IMG/VR virus record: IMGVR_UViG_3300025732_000020
Coordinates: 62,001-126,000 of that record
DNA length: 64,000 nt
Direction: 5' to 3' (one strand)
DNA from: a virus
How positions within the stretch are numbered: position 1 is the first letter of the stretch; every line of letters starts with the position of its first letter. The position numbers and the translations under genes are program-made. Below are positions 27,745 to 35,627 of the stretch, piece after piece. A model generated the notes under the pieces. It was given only the letters and a program-made list of their open reading frames with translations. It was not told the DNA's origin and made no database searches.

Positions 27745-28092
27745 TTAAGATACTCTTATTCTGAGAAAACTACCTGTTCTGTACACTCCTCCGATAGGAA
27801 CTGGATTTGGATCTAGAGCAGCTTGGGCATCATCTGAAAATTCTCTTATGCCGGTGAAATCAATACGATCAAAAGTAACTGTTCCTCCAGAGCGATCGCC
27901 ATATCTTCTTATTGTCCCAGTAGAATCTGCATAATAGACCTCGTCTAAAACTTCATTTAAAAATAACTCCCCCCGGTACATGTTAGAGGAATTATTGTCA
28001 TGTAGGTTTTGTAAATATTCCTTATCATGCGTAGAATCCGATGTAAATCTAATTCCCCAGCGGTGAAAAGGAGGCTGTGGAGTAGCGGGCAT
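27745..28092 (-). CDS. Small virion-type protein (115 aa)
   Basis: The C-terminus reads EFSDDAQAALDPNPVPIGGVYRTG, close to the short 'adnaAA...vG.lYrtg' motif found at the ends of many phage tail and fibre proteins. The middle (RGELFLNEVLDEVYYADSTG) resembles the 'GEl.....lyvgd..G' fibre N-terminal turn. It is preceded by a perfect GTTTAAAG 29 bases upstream of the ATG. Function is not known; a small structural or decoration protein is inferred. Confidence 0.6.
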   Translation of the reverse strand: MPATPQPPFHRWGIRFTSDSTHDKEYLQNLHDNNSSNMYRGELFLNEVLDEVYYADSTGTIRRYGDRSGGTVTFDRIDFTGIREFSDDAQAALDPNPVPIGGVYRTGSFLRIRVS

Positions 28093-28121
28093 TTTCTTAT
28101 TTAGTAACTAATTATATTAGT

Positions 28122-28129
28122 CTTTAAAC
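28122..28129 (-). promoter_or_regulatory. GTTTAAAG motif, minus strand
   Basis: A perfect GTTTAAAG on the minus strand, 29 bases before the ATG at 28092, in a divergent intergenic region. Confidence 0.55.
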
Positions 28130-28163
28130 TCTGAAACTATTACTCAGGTAAAAAGTTGAGGTT

Positions 28164-28191
28164 ACTTTTTAACTTTAACTTTTAACTTTTA
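28164..28191 (+). repeat. Short tandem ACTTTTA repeats upstream of kinase gene
   Basis: Four abutting units read ACTTTTTA, ACTTTA, ACTTTTA and ACTTTTA. They cover and overlap the probable -35 region of the promoter at 28182-28210 and could bind a regulator. Confidence 0.5.
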
Positions 28192-28210
28192 CAAACTAAC
28201 CTGATATAAT
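28182..28210 (+). promoter_or_regulatory. Sigma-70-type promoter of the kinase gene
   Basis: The -10 box is a perfect TATAAT (28205-28210) with a TGA extension just before it. TTAACT lies 17 bases upstream as a -35 box with 4 of 6 matches. The ATG at 28237 follows at a normal distance with GGAAGAAG as ribosome-binding site. It looks like an early promoter read by host polymerase. Confidence 0.65.
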
Positions 28211-28236
28211 ATTTTAGTAAGTAAGCTGGAAGAAGT

Positions 28237-28800
28237 ATGTATCCTCACACAATCGTAGTCCTCGGGGCTGATCGAGTTGGAAAATCTAGTATCGTTAAAA
28301 ATACTCAAGATGAGTTGATCTCCCGCGATGTATGTGTCCGTTCACTTCACTTCTCTGGACCTCAACCTCATCATCATACTCCCATCCAGCAATACCTCGA
28401 TCCTTTTCAATCTGCCATTGAGGAAAAAGCTCAAGTAGTTATCTGCGATCGTGGATTCTCAGAGGTATGTTTTTATGAGAAGTTCCGCCGTCACATCGAG
28501 ATCTCAGAAGAATGGGCTAATTCCGCCGAGTCTTTCTTCTCTGCTTACAGTCAGACGATTAAAGTTTTTCTTATTGAGCGGAACTGGGAATGGAGTCTTC
28601 CTCATCACATTATCGAAGTTAATGACCTCTATCCAAATTGTTCCGATTATTTCCTAGAGATGCAACTCAAAGTTAGGAAAAAAGAGCATGAGGAGTATTA
28701 CTCCTATATGAAGGACTATCTCTCTAACCGCTCGCTTCTTTCAGACGTTCAGATTATCTCTCCCACTTCCAAAAGTTTCTCTTTGGCTAATGTGGTTTAA
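28237..28800 (+). CDS. P-loop (deoxy)nucleotide kinase-like protein
   Basis: The 187-residue protein has a Walker A motif GADRVGKS at residues 10-17 and a VVICDRGFSEVCFYE motif at 67-81, which matches the DR(Y/G/H) segment of thymidylate and deoxynucleoside kinases. The fold and length suit a dNMP or deoxynucleoside kinase that would supply precursors for phage DNA. The usual LID region (VFLIERNWEWSL) is only partly like a bacterial Tmk, so the substrate cannot be named. It lies alone between divergent promoters, with its own sigma-70-type promoter, and its stop codon overlaps the GTTTAAAG motif of the next gene. Confidence 0.7.
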   Translation: MYPHTIVVLGADRVGKSSIVKNTQDELISRDVCVRSLHFSGPQPHHHTPIQQYLDPFQSAIEEKAQVVICDRGFSEVCFYEKFRRHIEISEEWANSAESFFSAYSQTIKVFLIERNWEWSLPHHIIEVNDLYPNCSDYFLEMQLKVRKKEHEEYYSYMKDYLSNRSLLSDVQIISPTSKSFSLANVV

Positions 28801-28802
28801 AG
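28795..28802 (+). promoter_or_regulatory. GTTTAAAG motif overlapping kinase stop codon
   Basis: A perfect GTTTAAAG contains the TAA stop of the kinase gene. The next ATG (28834) is 31 bases downstream. Confidence 0.55.
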
Positions 28803-28833
28803 ATCTTTGAATAGATATAGGAATTATTACCCT

Positions 28834-29556
28834 ATGGCAACCGTACTTAACACCGGTCTTCATCGTAAGATCGGCATGGAGTTTGAATATAAAATCTCCT
28901 TCCAAGAGTTTCTAACCGAGGCCATCACCTCACCTCTTGTTTCCTCGTATAACTCTGGTTCTAATACCCCAACAGCGCGTAATCAGTTTGTAGATAATTT
29001 CTTCACTTGTGGGCCTTCGATGGGATTTGAGGCTAAGCGTGCTGCTTATGGAGCCCTTGAGTTGGTTGTGGGCGCTCTGGTCGCTAATGCAAATGTCCCT
29101 GCTGCTGACAAAACTGCTCTCAACGACCAACTTGTTAACATTACTCGTTATGTCGGTTTGACAGGCGATGGCGACTTCCATTTCATGGTAGCCACTTTCA
29201 ACCTCGCAGAGACCATTTCATATATCACAGCTGATGTGGTCCCCGCTCCTCAGGCACCTACCGGTACTATCGTAACTCTAACCCTCCTTGATGGAGGAAG
29301 TGGATATACCGATACAGTTGATGGAACTGCCGATGGTGAGATTACCGTTGCATTCAACTCTACCGAATCCGCCAATCCCGTAGGATATACAGCTGGAGCC
29401 GGTACAGTATCTATCGATGCCGGTGAGGTTATTTCTATCGATGCTATCACTAATGGTGGTGCTGGATTTAAGGTTGGTCAGATCGTGACAATTACTCATG
29501 CCGGAGCGGATAATGGTGACACGCCTGCCTTCGCTGAGGTAACTGCCGTTTCGTAA
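28834..29556 (+). CDS. Probable structural protein with C-terminal beta domain (240 aa)
   Basis: The first 135 residues are helical (MATVLNTGLHRKIGMEFEY...GALELVVGALVANA). The last 100 are a repetitive beta domain with two GG.GY/GF turns (LDGGSGYTDTV and NGGAGFKVGQIV), as found in add-on domains of virion proteins. I set the start at the ATG at 28834, not the upstream non-ATG codon at 28807, because the GTTTAAAG motif lies between. It is followed after 12 bases by the tail lysin gene, so it is probably a tail component. Base composition is richer in GC than in most structural genes nearby, as seen in abundantly made proteins. Confidence 0.6.
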   Translation: MATVLNTGLHRKIGMEFEYKISFQEFLTEAITSPLVSSYNSGSNTPTARNQFVDNFFTCGPSMGFEAKRAAYGALELVVGALVANANVPAADKTALNDQLVNITRYVGLTGDGDFHFMVATFNLAETISYITADVVPAPQAPTGTIVTLTLLDGGSGYTDTVDGTADGEITVAFNSTESANPVGYTAGAGTVSIDAGEVISIDAITNGGAGFKVGQIVTITHAGADNGDTPAFAEVTAVS

Positions 29557-29568
29557 TCCAGGTAAGAT

Positions 29569-32500
29569 GTGTCTAGTCTGTATCGGTGCAAAGCTAGAGT
29601 AGCCTATAAGCCTTTCAATTCTGAGAGGCTTATTGTCTTCGAGGAAAAACAAATCCAAGAGCTAAATGTAAAGCTCAAATGGAATAATTCTTTTTCCTCA
29701 ATGAATTCACAAGGTGCCGATTCGGCAGGCACCTACACATCTGCAATAAGTCAATCAACCTGCCAGGTTACCATCTCCGATCCGTACTTAACCGGGGCGG
29801 CCTGGCCTGCTTTATTTGACGCTGCTTCAATGTGGTCAGCGTCTAATACAGCTCAAACAAATAACATTATTTTACCTCCCTGCGGTAAGGATCAAGATCC
29901 AGTAAGAGATAAGTGTTTTAACTATGGATCGATAGATGATTCAGCACTTGTTAATTCTGACGGGTCCTCCAGAGAACTATCAAGTACCTTTGCACATATC
30001 ATAATTTCGCTATGGTACGAGGTAAATGGCACGTCATTTGGCTCTGATTATTACTTCAGGGTAAATAGAATTAGTATTAATCACGGAGCTAACTTCCCGT
30101 CTGTGACTTTGGCGGGAACTGATCCTAAAAGTGTAGTCTTCAACCAAAACCTTATCAACGTTAAGTTTGATGAGGGGATGTCAGTTGAAGAGGCATTAAA
30201 GAAAATTGCTGAGGAAACCGGATATAAAGCTAGTTTCTGTGTTCCTCCAGGTGGAAAAACAACTGATCCATATATCCTCCCAAGATCATTAATCTACAAA
30301 GGCGTTACTCCTGATGAGGCAATGAAAAAACTCATCGGGGCTACTGGCGGCGCAATGCTCTCCCTCCCCATAAAAGAACACGGGAATACCGTAAGTATTT
30401 GCACTCGTGGAGACCAGGTGGGAAGCTGCACAGTATTTTACCTTGGTAAGGGTCTCTATGAATCGTATCAGATTGACGGAGAGCCCCCTGCCACATTTGC
30501 TCTAAGAAATACTCAGAATGGCGCCAGCATTAACAACGGAGATCCATACGTCTCCGCAAGTTTTGCCGCAGAAAAATACTCCCTAAAGGAAGTAATTAAG
30601 CAAAAAAGAATTAAGGCACTTGAGAAAGTAAAAAAAGTCACTTTCCCAGATCTCTTCAAACCTTGTGAAAAGAGGTGTCAAGGGCCACTTAAGACCGGAT
30701 ATGGATGGACCGGAGCAGGTCCTAATGTAGAAAATAAAAGATACACGGATGTAAACTTTTATGGCATTGCTCCTAATGGTACCCAAGCGATTTCTTATCT
30801 CCCAGGTAAGGTAGAAAGTGCCTCGGAAGAGGAGGGGAAGGTAGTTGTTAAGACTGAGTTTTGGTTACAGATTTGTAAAGATGATAAGTCAGAGAAGTGT
30901 TTCGGTCGGTATGTATACCAAGAGTCTACCAATCTTTCCAAGGTAAAAGTAAAACGAGGTGATGAAGTAAAAGTTTCACAGGAGATCGGTTCATCGGAGA
31001 GTAATAAAAAAGAACTAGTTAGGTTTTATGTACTTGGTCATACTAACGAGTATACCACTCTAGATCCTCAACTTATTTGGAATTGGGCATCTCCTGCTGA
31101 GACTGCCGCGGACTTCCAAAACAAAAATGCTCCCACTGGACCCGGTAATAGCGTAGTAACTCCTGCGCCTAAACAATCCCTCAAAGACTGGAAAGCAACT
31201 ACAACTGCTAAACCTAATAAGGTCTTATTGATGGCTGGCCACGCCGATTTTCCATCAGGTGCGCCTAATGAAAGAGAGTTAAATATAGAACTAGTAAAAT
31301 GGGCGCAACGTAATGCCCAGGCATATGGCATCTCTGATTACATTGAGGTGTATCTACCCTCCTCATCAAATCTACCAGAGAATGATCCACGTTCTCAATT
31401 TAGCAAAACTTCTCAGGCAGCAAGTGCTGGCAAACAGGTAATTGAAATCCACAATGATGCTGCTTCAGGGCATAGTGGGGTAATACCACCAACAGGGGGA
31501 AAAAGAATCTGGCAATTAGACGATGCCCTTGCATCATCATATGGATCCTTTAGTGTCAACCACCGAGATGGATTAGGCGTTCCTAAGAGAGGAGGAACAA
31601 TACTCGAGGTAGGTAGGATGGACGGAGGAACTACGAGAGTATTTACTTCTGGTACTCCTGCTCAAAAGGAGGCATTATATAAGCAACTTATGGATCCCGT
31701 AATGAGATCTATAGCTCAGGAAAAAGCTCGGAATGCTGGAACTGCCACTCCTTCCCCACAACCTACTCAAGGGCCTAATGGATCTGGGGGATTTGATGGA
31801 TTTGTTGGTAAAGTAGGTGATACCGGTAACTCCTATGGATCACACGTTCATGTCGAAGCAGTTCCAAGGAATTCTGTTACAGAAACAGAATTAGATAGTC
31901 TAGTATCCAAATATGTAAAATTTGCTGGTAAGTCTAGGGGAAGAGGATTTAGTGGGCATGGATATCCTGGTATTGATTACCCGGCCCCAGAAGGAACGCC
32001 AATATACATAATTGGCGGAGCGTCCGTTTCCCAGATAGAGAGTACTGGTTGTACTAATGGAGATAAACGTTGTGGCGGTGGATTTGGTAATAGTCTTCTT
32101 ATTAAAACTCCAGAAGGAAAAGTACTTAGATTGGCTCACCTTCAAGGTAAATCGATCCCTCCTAATCTACCCGGTCTAACAAGTTCTGACTCAGGTGGTA
32201 ATACAGAACCAACTATTGCTACTGCCCCGTCAAATAAAGCTTTGACTATTGAGACTTCTTTTAAGGGAGTACCACGTGCCCTGCGAATCACCCCAGGGCG
32301 GACTGTGTTGTCTTTCGTTACTGACTACGACAAATGGCTCGATAATGGAGGGCCGCGTGGCCAAGATCCATCCACAGACCCCGGCGTCTGGATACCTTCA
32401 AGGTTTAGGAACTGGTTTGTAGGGGAAGTGGATTTTGTTTGGAGGCAAGGGGACCTAAGAGTTAACATCGAGGCAAGTAACGCCTGGGGTAATAGTGTCA

Positions 32501-33207
32501 TCTCAGCTCCGACATTCTCAGAATATCTCCAAGGGAAGAAAGGCGCCGGGGAGTTTGAAAAAACTAATGATTACTATGGATACATAAGATCCATTGGCGA
32601 TCTATGTTTCCCGATTAAGAAGGAAGATGGGAAATTGAGCGACTCGTGCAAAGAAAATTGTAGAGAGGCCCAAGAGTTTTACAAGAAGTATGGTTCTGGT
32701 ACTCAAGAGGATACTGGAGCAAACGGTTCCTCTGGGTCGTTCCCCGCTGCAAATTGTAAGACAGGAGATCCAAAAAAGGACGCTATTATAAATGCCCTCT
32801 ATTCTGCAGGTTTAAAAACCCCTAACGCACTTGCTGGGGCACTTGGTAACCTCCAGGCAGAAAGTGGATTTGATCATAATGTTCATAATACTTCCAAGCA
32901 AGGAACTACTTGTGTTACAGTATCTGGAGTACCAGAAAAGTGTTATGGGTTGGTTCAATGGGGAGGTTCCCGTAAAACAGAAATTATTGCCAAATGTGGC
33001 CAAACAAGCACATTACAATGTCAGCTTGAGTTCATGGTACAGGAAGTGAAAAAGAGAGGTGGGGGTGTGGTAGAAGGTATGAATAGTGCTTCGAGTGCAT
33101 CAGCAGCGGCTGAAATATGGAGAACAAAATACGAAGTTGGTAGTGGAGGAATAGCGGAAAGGCAACAATATGCTGAACAGATAGTTAAAACTATTACGTG
33201 CGGATAA
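29569..33207 (+). CDS. Giant tail lysin / baseplate hub with three murein-hydrolase-like domains
   Basis: This 1212-residue protein uses a GTG start with AGGTAAG upstream. Residues ~1-540 look like a tail-hub region (DEGMSVEEALKKIAEETG, as in secretin- or hub-type domains). Residues ~550-715 resemble an Amidase_3 zinc amidase: GH at 557-558, NERELN at 567, EIHND (H628) and LEVG (E680). Residues ~742-860 carry M23 endopeptidase motifs in reversed order: GSHVHVEA (H759, H761) comes before HGYPGID (H797, D803) and LAHL (H857). Residues ~1070-1210 match the phage tail lysozyme type (GALGNLQAESGF with E1098, then YGLVQWGG). The likely role is cutting the peptidoglycan of the host during injection. 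Several Cys residues (CEKRC, CKENC) may form disulphides. Confidence 0.8.
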   Translation: MSSLYRCKARVAYKPFNSERLIVFEEKQIQELNVKLKWNNSFSSMNSQGADSAGTYTSAISQSTCQVTISDPYLTGAAWPALFDAASMWSASNTAQTNNIILPPCGKDQDPVRDKCFNYGSIDDSALVNSDGSSRELSSTFAHIIISLWYEVNGTSFGSDYYFRVNRISINHGANFPSVTLAGTDPKSVVFNQNLINVKFDEGMSVEEALKKIAEETGYKASFCVPPGGKTTDPYILPRSLIYKGVTPDEAMKKLIGATGGAMLSLPIKEHGNTVSICTRGDQVGSCTVFYLGKGLYESYQIDGEPPATFALRNTQNGASINNGDPYVSASFAAEKYSLKEVIKQKRIKALEKVKKVTFPDLFKPCEKRCQGPLKTGYGWTGAGPNVENKRYTDVNFYGIAPNGTQAISYLPGKVESASEEEGKVVVKTEFWLQICKDDKSEKCFGRYVYQESTNLSKVKVKRGDEVKVSQEIGSSESNKKELVRFYVLGHTNEYTTLDPQLIWNWASPAETAADFQNKNAPTGPGNSVVTPAPKQSLKDWKATTTAKPNKVLLMAGHADFPSGAPNERELNIELVKWAQRNAQAYGISDYIEVYLPSSSNLPENDPRSQFSKTSQAASAGKQVIEIHNDAASGHSGVIPPTGGKRIWQLDDALASSYGSFSVNHRDGLGVPKRGGTILEVGRMDGGTTRVFTSGTPAQKEALYKQLMDPVMRSIAQEKARNAGTATPSPQPTQGPNGSGGFDGFVGKVGDTGNSYGSHVHVEAVPRNSVTETELDSLVSKYVKFAGKSRGRGFSGHGYPGIDYPAPEGTPIYIIGGASVSQIESTGCTNGDKRCGGGFGNSLLIKTPEGKVLRLAHLQGKSIPPNLPGLTSSDSGGNTEPTIATAPSNKALTIETSFKGVPRALRITPGRTVLSFVTDYDKWLDNGGPRGQDPSTDPGVWIPSRFRNWFVGEVDFVWRQGDLRVNIEASNAWGNSVISAPTFSEYLQGKKGAGEFEKTNDYYGYIRSIGDLCFPIKKEDGKLSDSCKENCREAQEFYKKYGSGTQEDTGANGSSGSFPAANCKTGDPKKDAIINALYSAGLKTPNALAGALGNLQAESGFDHNVHNTSKQGTTCVTVSGVPEKCYGLVQWGGSRKTEIIAKCGQTSTLQCQLEFMVQEVKKRGGGVVEGMNSASSASAAAEIWRTKYEVGSGGIAERQQYAEQIVKTITCG

Positions 33208-33891
33208 ATGATACCAGCAGTAATAGCCAGCGGGATAATGGCGGCGGTTTTAAACTCCGCCAAGAAGCAATTACTTGAGACTGCTAAGTCCCAACTAATT
33301 AAGTCACAAAAAGAGGCTTTAAGAAAAGACCTACTCGCTAAAGTCTCCCAGCAATACACCCGCGAAGCTGAACACAACTTTAGTCAGTATATCAGAGCTC
33401 TCGAATCAGCTCAGGTGGAGGTAAGCTTTGAAGGAAAACCTGGTGAGGCTTTCATTACGAGAGCGCAGTCTGCAGTCAGAGAATTAGAGAGCTATATTGA
33501 CAAACAGAACCCCGACGGCGCAGTTATCCAATTCCTTAAAAAACGATACAATGAGGAGGGAATTAATATAATCACCGGGAGATTGTACGCAGGTCATCTT
33601 GTAAATAAAAAATCTCAAGGGGTCTATGAGATAGCAAACAAGATGGGTTATGCCGCTCCAGTGGATAAAAGAAAGCCTTGGTTGTCTAGCGAGAAGACAA
33701 CTCAAGGGATCGAAGAGATGATGGCAAATGCCGCTCAAGAGATTTTTGAACTTAGTTTTGAAGACCTTGATTTGAGTTCTGACTTTGCTTTATTAAAGTT
33801 TACTCCTGGAGGCACTGGATTTAAACCCTCGCAAAAAATGTCCAACAAACCTCCCACTAAAAAATCTAGTAAGAAGAAAAAACGGAAGTAA
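33208..33891 (+). CDS. Basic helical protein after the tail lysin (227 aa)
   Basis: The start abuts the lysin stop codon directly (TAAATG). The N-terminus is hydrophobic for about 16 residues (MIPAVIASGIMAAVLN), followed by a long Lys/Gln/Glu helix. The C-terminus is a strongly basic tail (KKSSKKKKRK). No family is recognised. Coupling to the lysin gene suggests a tail assembly partner, chaperone or baseplate component. It converges on the minus-strand operon with a one-base gap between stop codons. Confidence 0.6.
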   Translation: MIPAVIASGIMAAVLNSAKKQLLETAKSQLIKSQKEALRKDLLAKVSQQYTREAEHNFSQYIRALESAQVEVSFEGKPGEAFITRAQSAVRELESYIDKQNPDGAVIQFLKKRYNEEGINIITGRLYAGHLVNKKSQGVYEIANKMGYAAPVDKRKPWLSSEKTTQGIEEMMANAAQEIFELSFEDLDLSSDFALLKFTPGGTGFKPSQKMSNKPPTKKSSKKKKRK

Positions 33892-33892
33892 C

Positions 33893-34591
33893 TTATCCGT
33901 AGTACTTTGATCCCTTTTCGAGATTAGCCTTAGCACTTAGGGCTTGGAGTCTAGCATTGATGGCATGGTAGTCAAACCAACTCTCAGCAAGAGACGTGTC
34001 TTTAAAATAACACTTAGTCCCACGGCAATACACATCTATCCTTTCAAGATCAACCTTTTCCTCCCTGCACCATTCCTCAACAAGGCTCTTAAATGGGTAA
34101 GAATGGTCAATATGAAACTCCCCGGCATTAATAAATACCCCATGAATAGGGCATCTCATGGGTTTCCTTTTAAGCTGGCGATTTACACTTAGTCTAAATG
34201 TTTTAATTTGTGGCTCGATGATTTGTCTCATAGCCACCAAAACATCCATTTTATTCTGCTTGTACTCAGGAATTGGTTTGACTCTAGGGAAAAGTTCGTC
34301 TGTGACCTTGCCTTTTCCCAGCCAAATTTCCCTCTTCGACCGAGAAGTTACCATGACAACGCCTCTTACAGCTTTGCCTTGGAACTTTTTATTTCGTATT
34401 TTATACTTAACTTCCCCGCGGTCCTTAATTACTTTCCACTTAGGGATTAACTCTATTACACTATCTAAGAAGTCTTTATCGTTGTCTTTTACAAAGTAGT
34501 TGCATTCTGTTCCACTGACAACTTCTGTCCACTTTTTTTCAAAGGCTCCCTTCGTGTATTCATTACCTTTGATGGATATGACGCGTCGCAT
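33893..34591 (-). CDS. DCL (DUF3223)-like / HNH-like protein
   Basis: The N-terminal half (FEKKWTEVVSG...DKDFLDSVIELIPKW...VMVTSRSKREIWLG) resembles the DCL/DUF3223 domain, named for a plant chloroplast RNA-processing protein and found in some phages. The C-terminal half has CPIHGVFINAGEFHIDHSYP followed by DYHAINARLQALSAKAN, which looks like an HNH-type nuclease fold with zinc-binding Cys and His. The match is by memory of motif spacing only. The gene begins inside the sigma-factor gene, overlapping it by 103 bases, and is the last gene of the minus-strand late-type operon. Confidence 0.5.
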   Translation of the reverse strand: MRRVISIKGNEYTKGAFEKKWTEVVSGTECNYFVKDNDKDFLDSVIELIPKWKVIKDRGEVKYKIRNKKFQGKAVRGVVMVTSRSKREIWLGKGKVTDELFPRVKPIPEYKQNKMDVLVAMRQIIEPQIKTFRLSVNRQLKRKPMRCPIHGVFINAGEFHIDHSYPFKSLVEEWCREEKVDLERIDVYCRGTKCYFKDTSLAESWFDYHAINARLQALSAKANLEKGSKYYG

Positions 34592-35274
34592 AGGATAAAC
34601 TCAATAAGTTGTTCTGAATATTTTTTAATATCATCCGCATTTTTAAGATGGGGATTTTTACGGACAATTGTTGATACCGATCTTTTCTTAACAAGGTAAT
34701 CCATGAGAAAAGTCTCGTCAACTGGATCTAAATCAGTAATCTTATGGAGAAGGTCGCGATGGCTCATCATGAAATCCCCCATTGTCATTTCTGACTCATA
34801 CTCTGGCTCAATAATGTTACAGTATTCGGTGACAGGAGAAAAACTCATAGCAAATGCTTGGCGAACTGCTCGGATTTTTTTCACAGGGACCTGGATTTTT
34901 TCTGCAATCTGCTCATCGGAGATGTCTGGATCAGCAATTGTATATTTGCGGATCTTAAGATACAAATCGGAGTAGGAACGCGGGATTTTAACTAGTCGGG
35001 AATTATCTCGTAGGTAATTCAGCATATGAAACTGCAGACACCTATTCACCCAGGTAGAGAAGTTGGCGCCCTTACTCTGGTCCCAAGAATCGTAAATTTT
35101 TACTATATACTCAAGAGCAGCGTCCCTAAGCTCCTCATAGGGCAATCCAGTAAATGAGGAGATTTTTCTGGCAACTTGAGAAGCCTTCCACATCTGTGAT
35201 ATAATTTGCTCATCGCGTTCAGACTGCCTTTTCCGCGACTTGCGTTTTTCCTGCTTTTCGGGTTCTATACTCAT
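34489..35274 (-). CDS. Phage sigma factor (sigma-70 family, regions 2-3)
   Basis: Residues ~45-100 match sigma region 2: GLPYEELRDAALEYIVKIYD, then WDQSKGANFSTWVNRCLQFH, then LNYLRDNSRLVKIPRS. These are the core-binding and -10-melting helices. Residues ~116-140 (DISDEQIAEKIQVPVKKIRA) match region 3. No clear region 4 (-35 binding) follows, although a divergent one cannot be excluded. The 261-residue protein has a very basic N-terminus. It probably redirects host RNA polymerase to phage promoters, as T4 gp55 does. It overlaps the thioredoxin gene by ATGA, so it is translated with the terminase/baseplate operon. The recurring GTTTAAAG motif is a natural candidate for its target. Confidence 0.8.
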   Translation of the reverse strand: MSIEPEKQEKRKSRKRQSERDEQIISQMWKASQVARKISSFTGLPYEELRDAALEYIVKIYDSWDQSKGANFSTWVNRCLQFHMLNYLRDNSRLVKIPRSYSDLYLKIRKYTIADPDISDEQIAEKIQVPVKKIRAVRQAFAMSFSPVTEYCNIIEPEYESEMTMGDFMMSHRDLLHKITDLDPVDETFLMDYLVKKRSVSTIVRKNPHLKNADDIKKYSEQLIEFILCDASYPSKVMNTRREPLKKSGQKLSVEQNATTL

Positions 35275-35588
35275 GAGTTTTCAACTGCTCCGATGATAAA
35301 GTCTTTGAGTTGGGACTTTGCCAAAATTCCGTCAGTGTTAAGTCCTAGGAGGCTTGAGTCCTCTCCAAATACAGCGAAGTTTGGAGTCCCATCACAATCA
35401 ATCTGGTCGCAAAATGCCCAGTCATCAGTGGTAACGTCCCATTCCCCAAATCCAATGGCAAAATGTGGATATTCTTCGGCTAGTTCATTAGCTGTTTCTG
35501 CCCAGACTGGCTTCATTGCGTTACACGCAGCACATCCAGGTTGGTGGAAGAAAACAACTCTATGTTTAAATTGTTGTTGATCAGACAT
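35271..35588 (-). CDS. Thioredoxin-like protein (CAAC active site)
   Basis: This 105-residue protein has a thioredoxin fold pattern: VVFFHQPGCAACNAMKPVW with the active-site CAAC at residues 19-22, then WDVTTDD, and a TPNF cis-proline loop near 68. Thioredoxins reduce protein disulphides. In phages they can serve ribonucleotide reductase or act as DNA polymerase processivity factor (T7 uses a host one). Here the partner is unknown. Its own promoter (TGGTATAAT) lies in the gap after the terminase gene, and its stop overlaps the sigma-factor start by ATGA. Confidence 0.8.
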   Translation of the reverse strand: MSDQQQFKHRVVFFHQPGCAACNAMKPVWAETANELAEEYPHFAIGFGEWDVTTDDWAFCDQIDCDGTPNFAVFGEDSSLLGLNTDGILAKSQLKDFIIGAVENS

Positions 35589-35618
35589 AATTGTATCCTT
35601 GCAAGTAATACGCTATGT

Positions 35619-35627
35619 ATTATACCA
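35619..35627 (-). promoter_or_regulatory. Extended -10 promoter for thioredoxin and sigma genes
   Basis: TGGTATAAT on the minus strand is a perfect extended -10. CTGCAA lies 17 bases upstream as a poor -35. The thioredoxin ATG at 35588 follows 30 bases downstream. It would allow the sigma factor to be made early by host polymerase, independently of the baseplate operon. Confidence 0.6.

Noticed and set aside
33840-33889. Lys-rich tail of the 227-aa protein as a frameshift artefact
   Set aside because: The reading frame is clean up to a stop right beside the convergent gene, and basic tails are normal in virion proteins.
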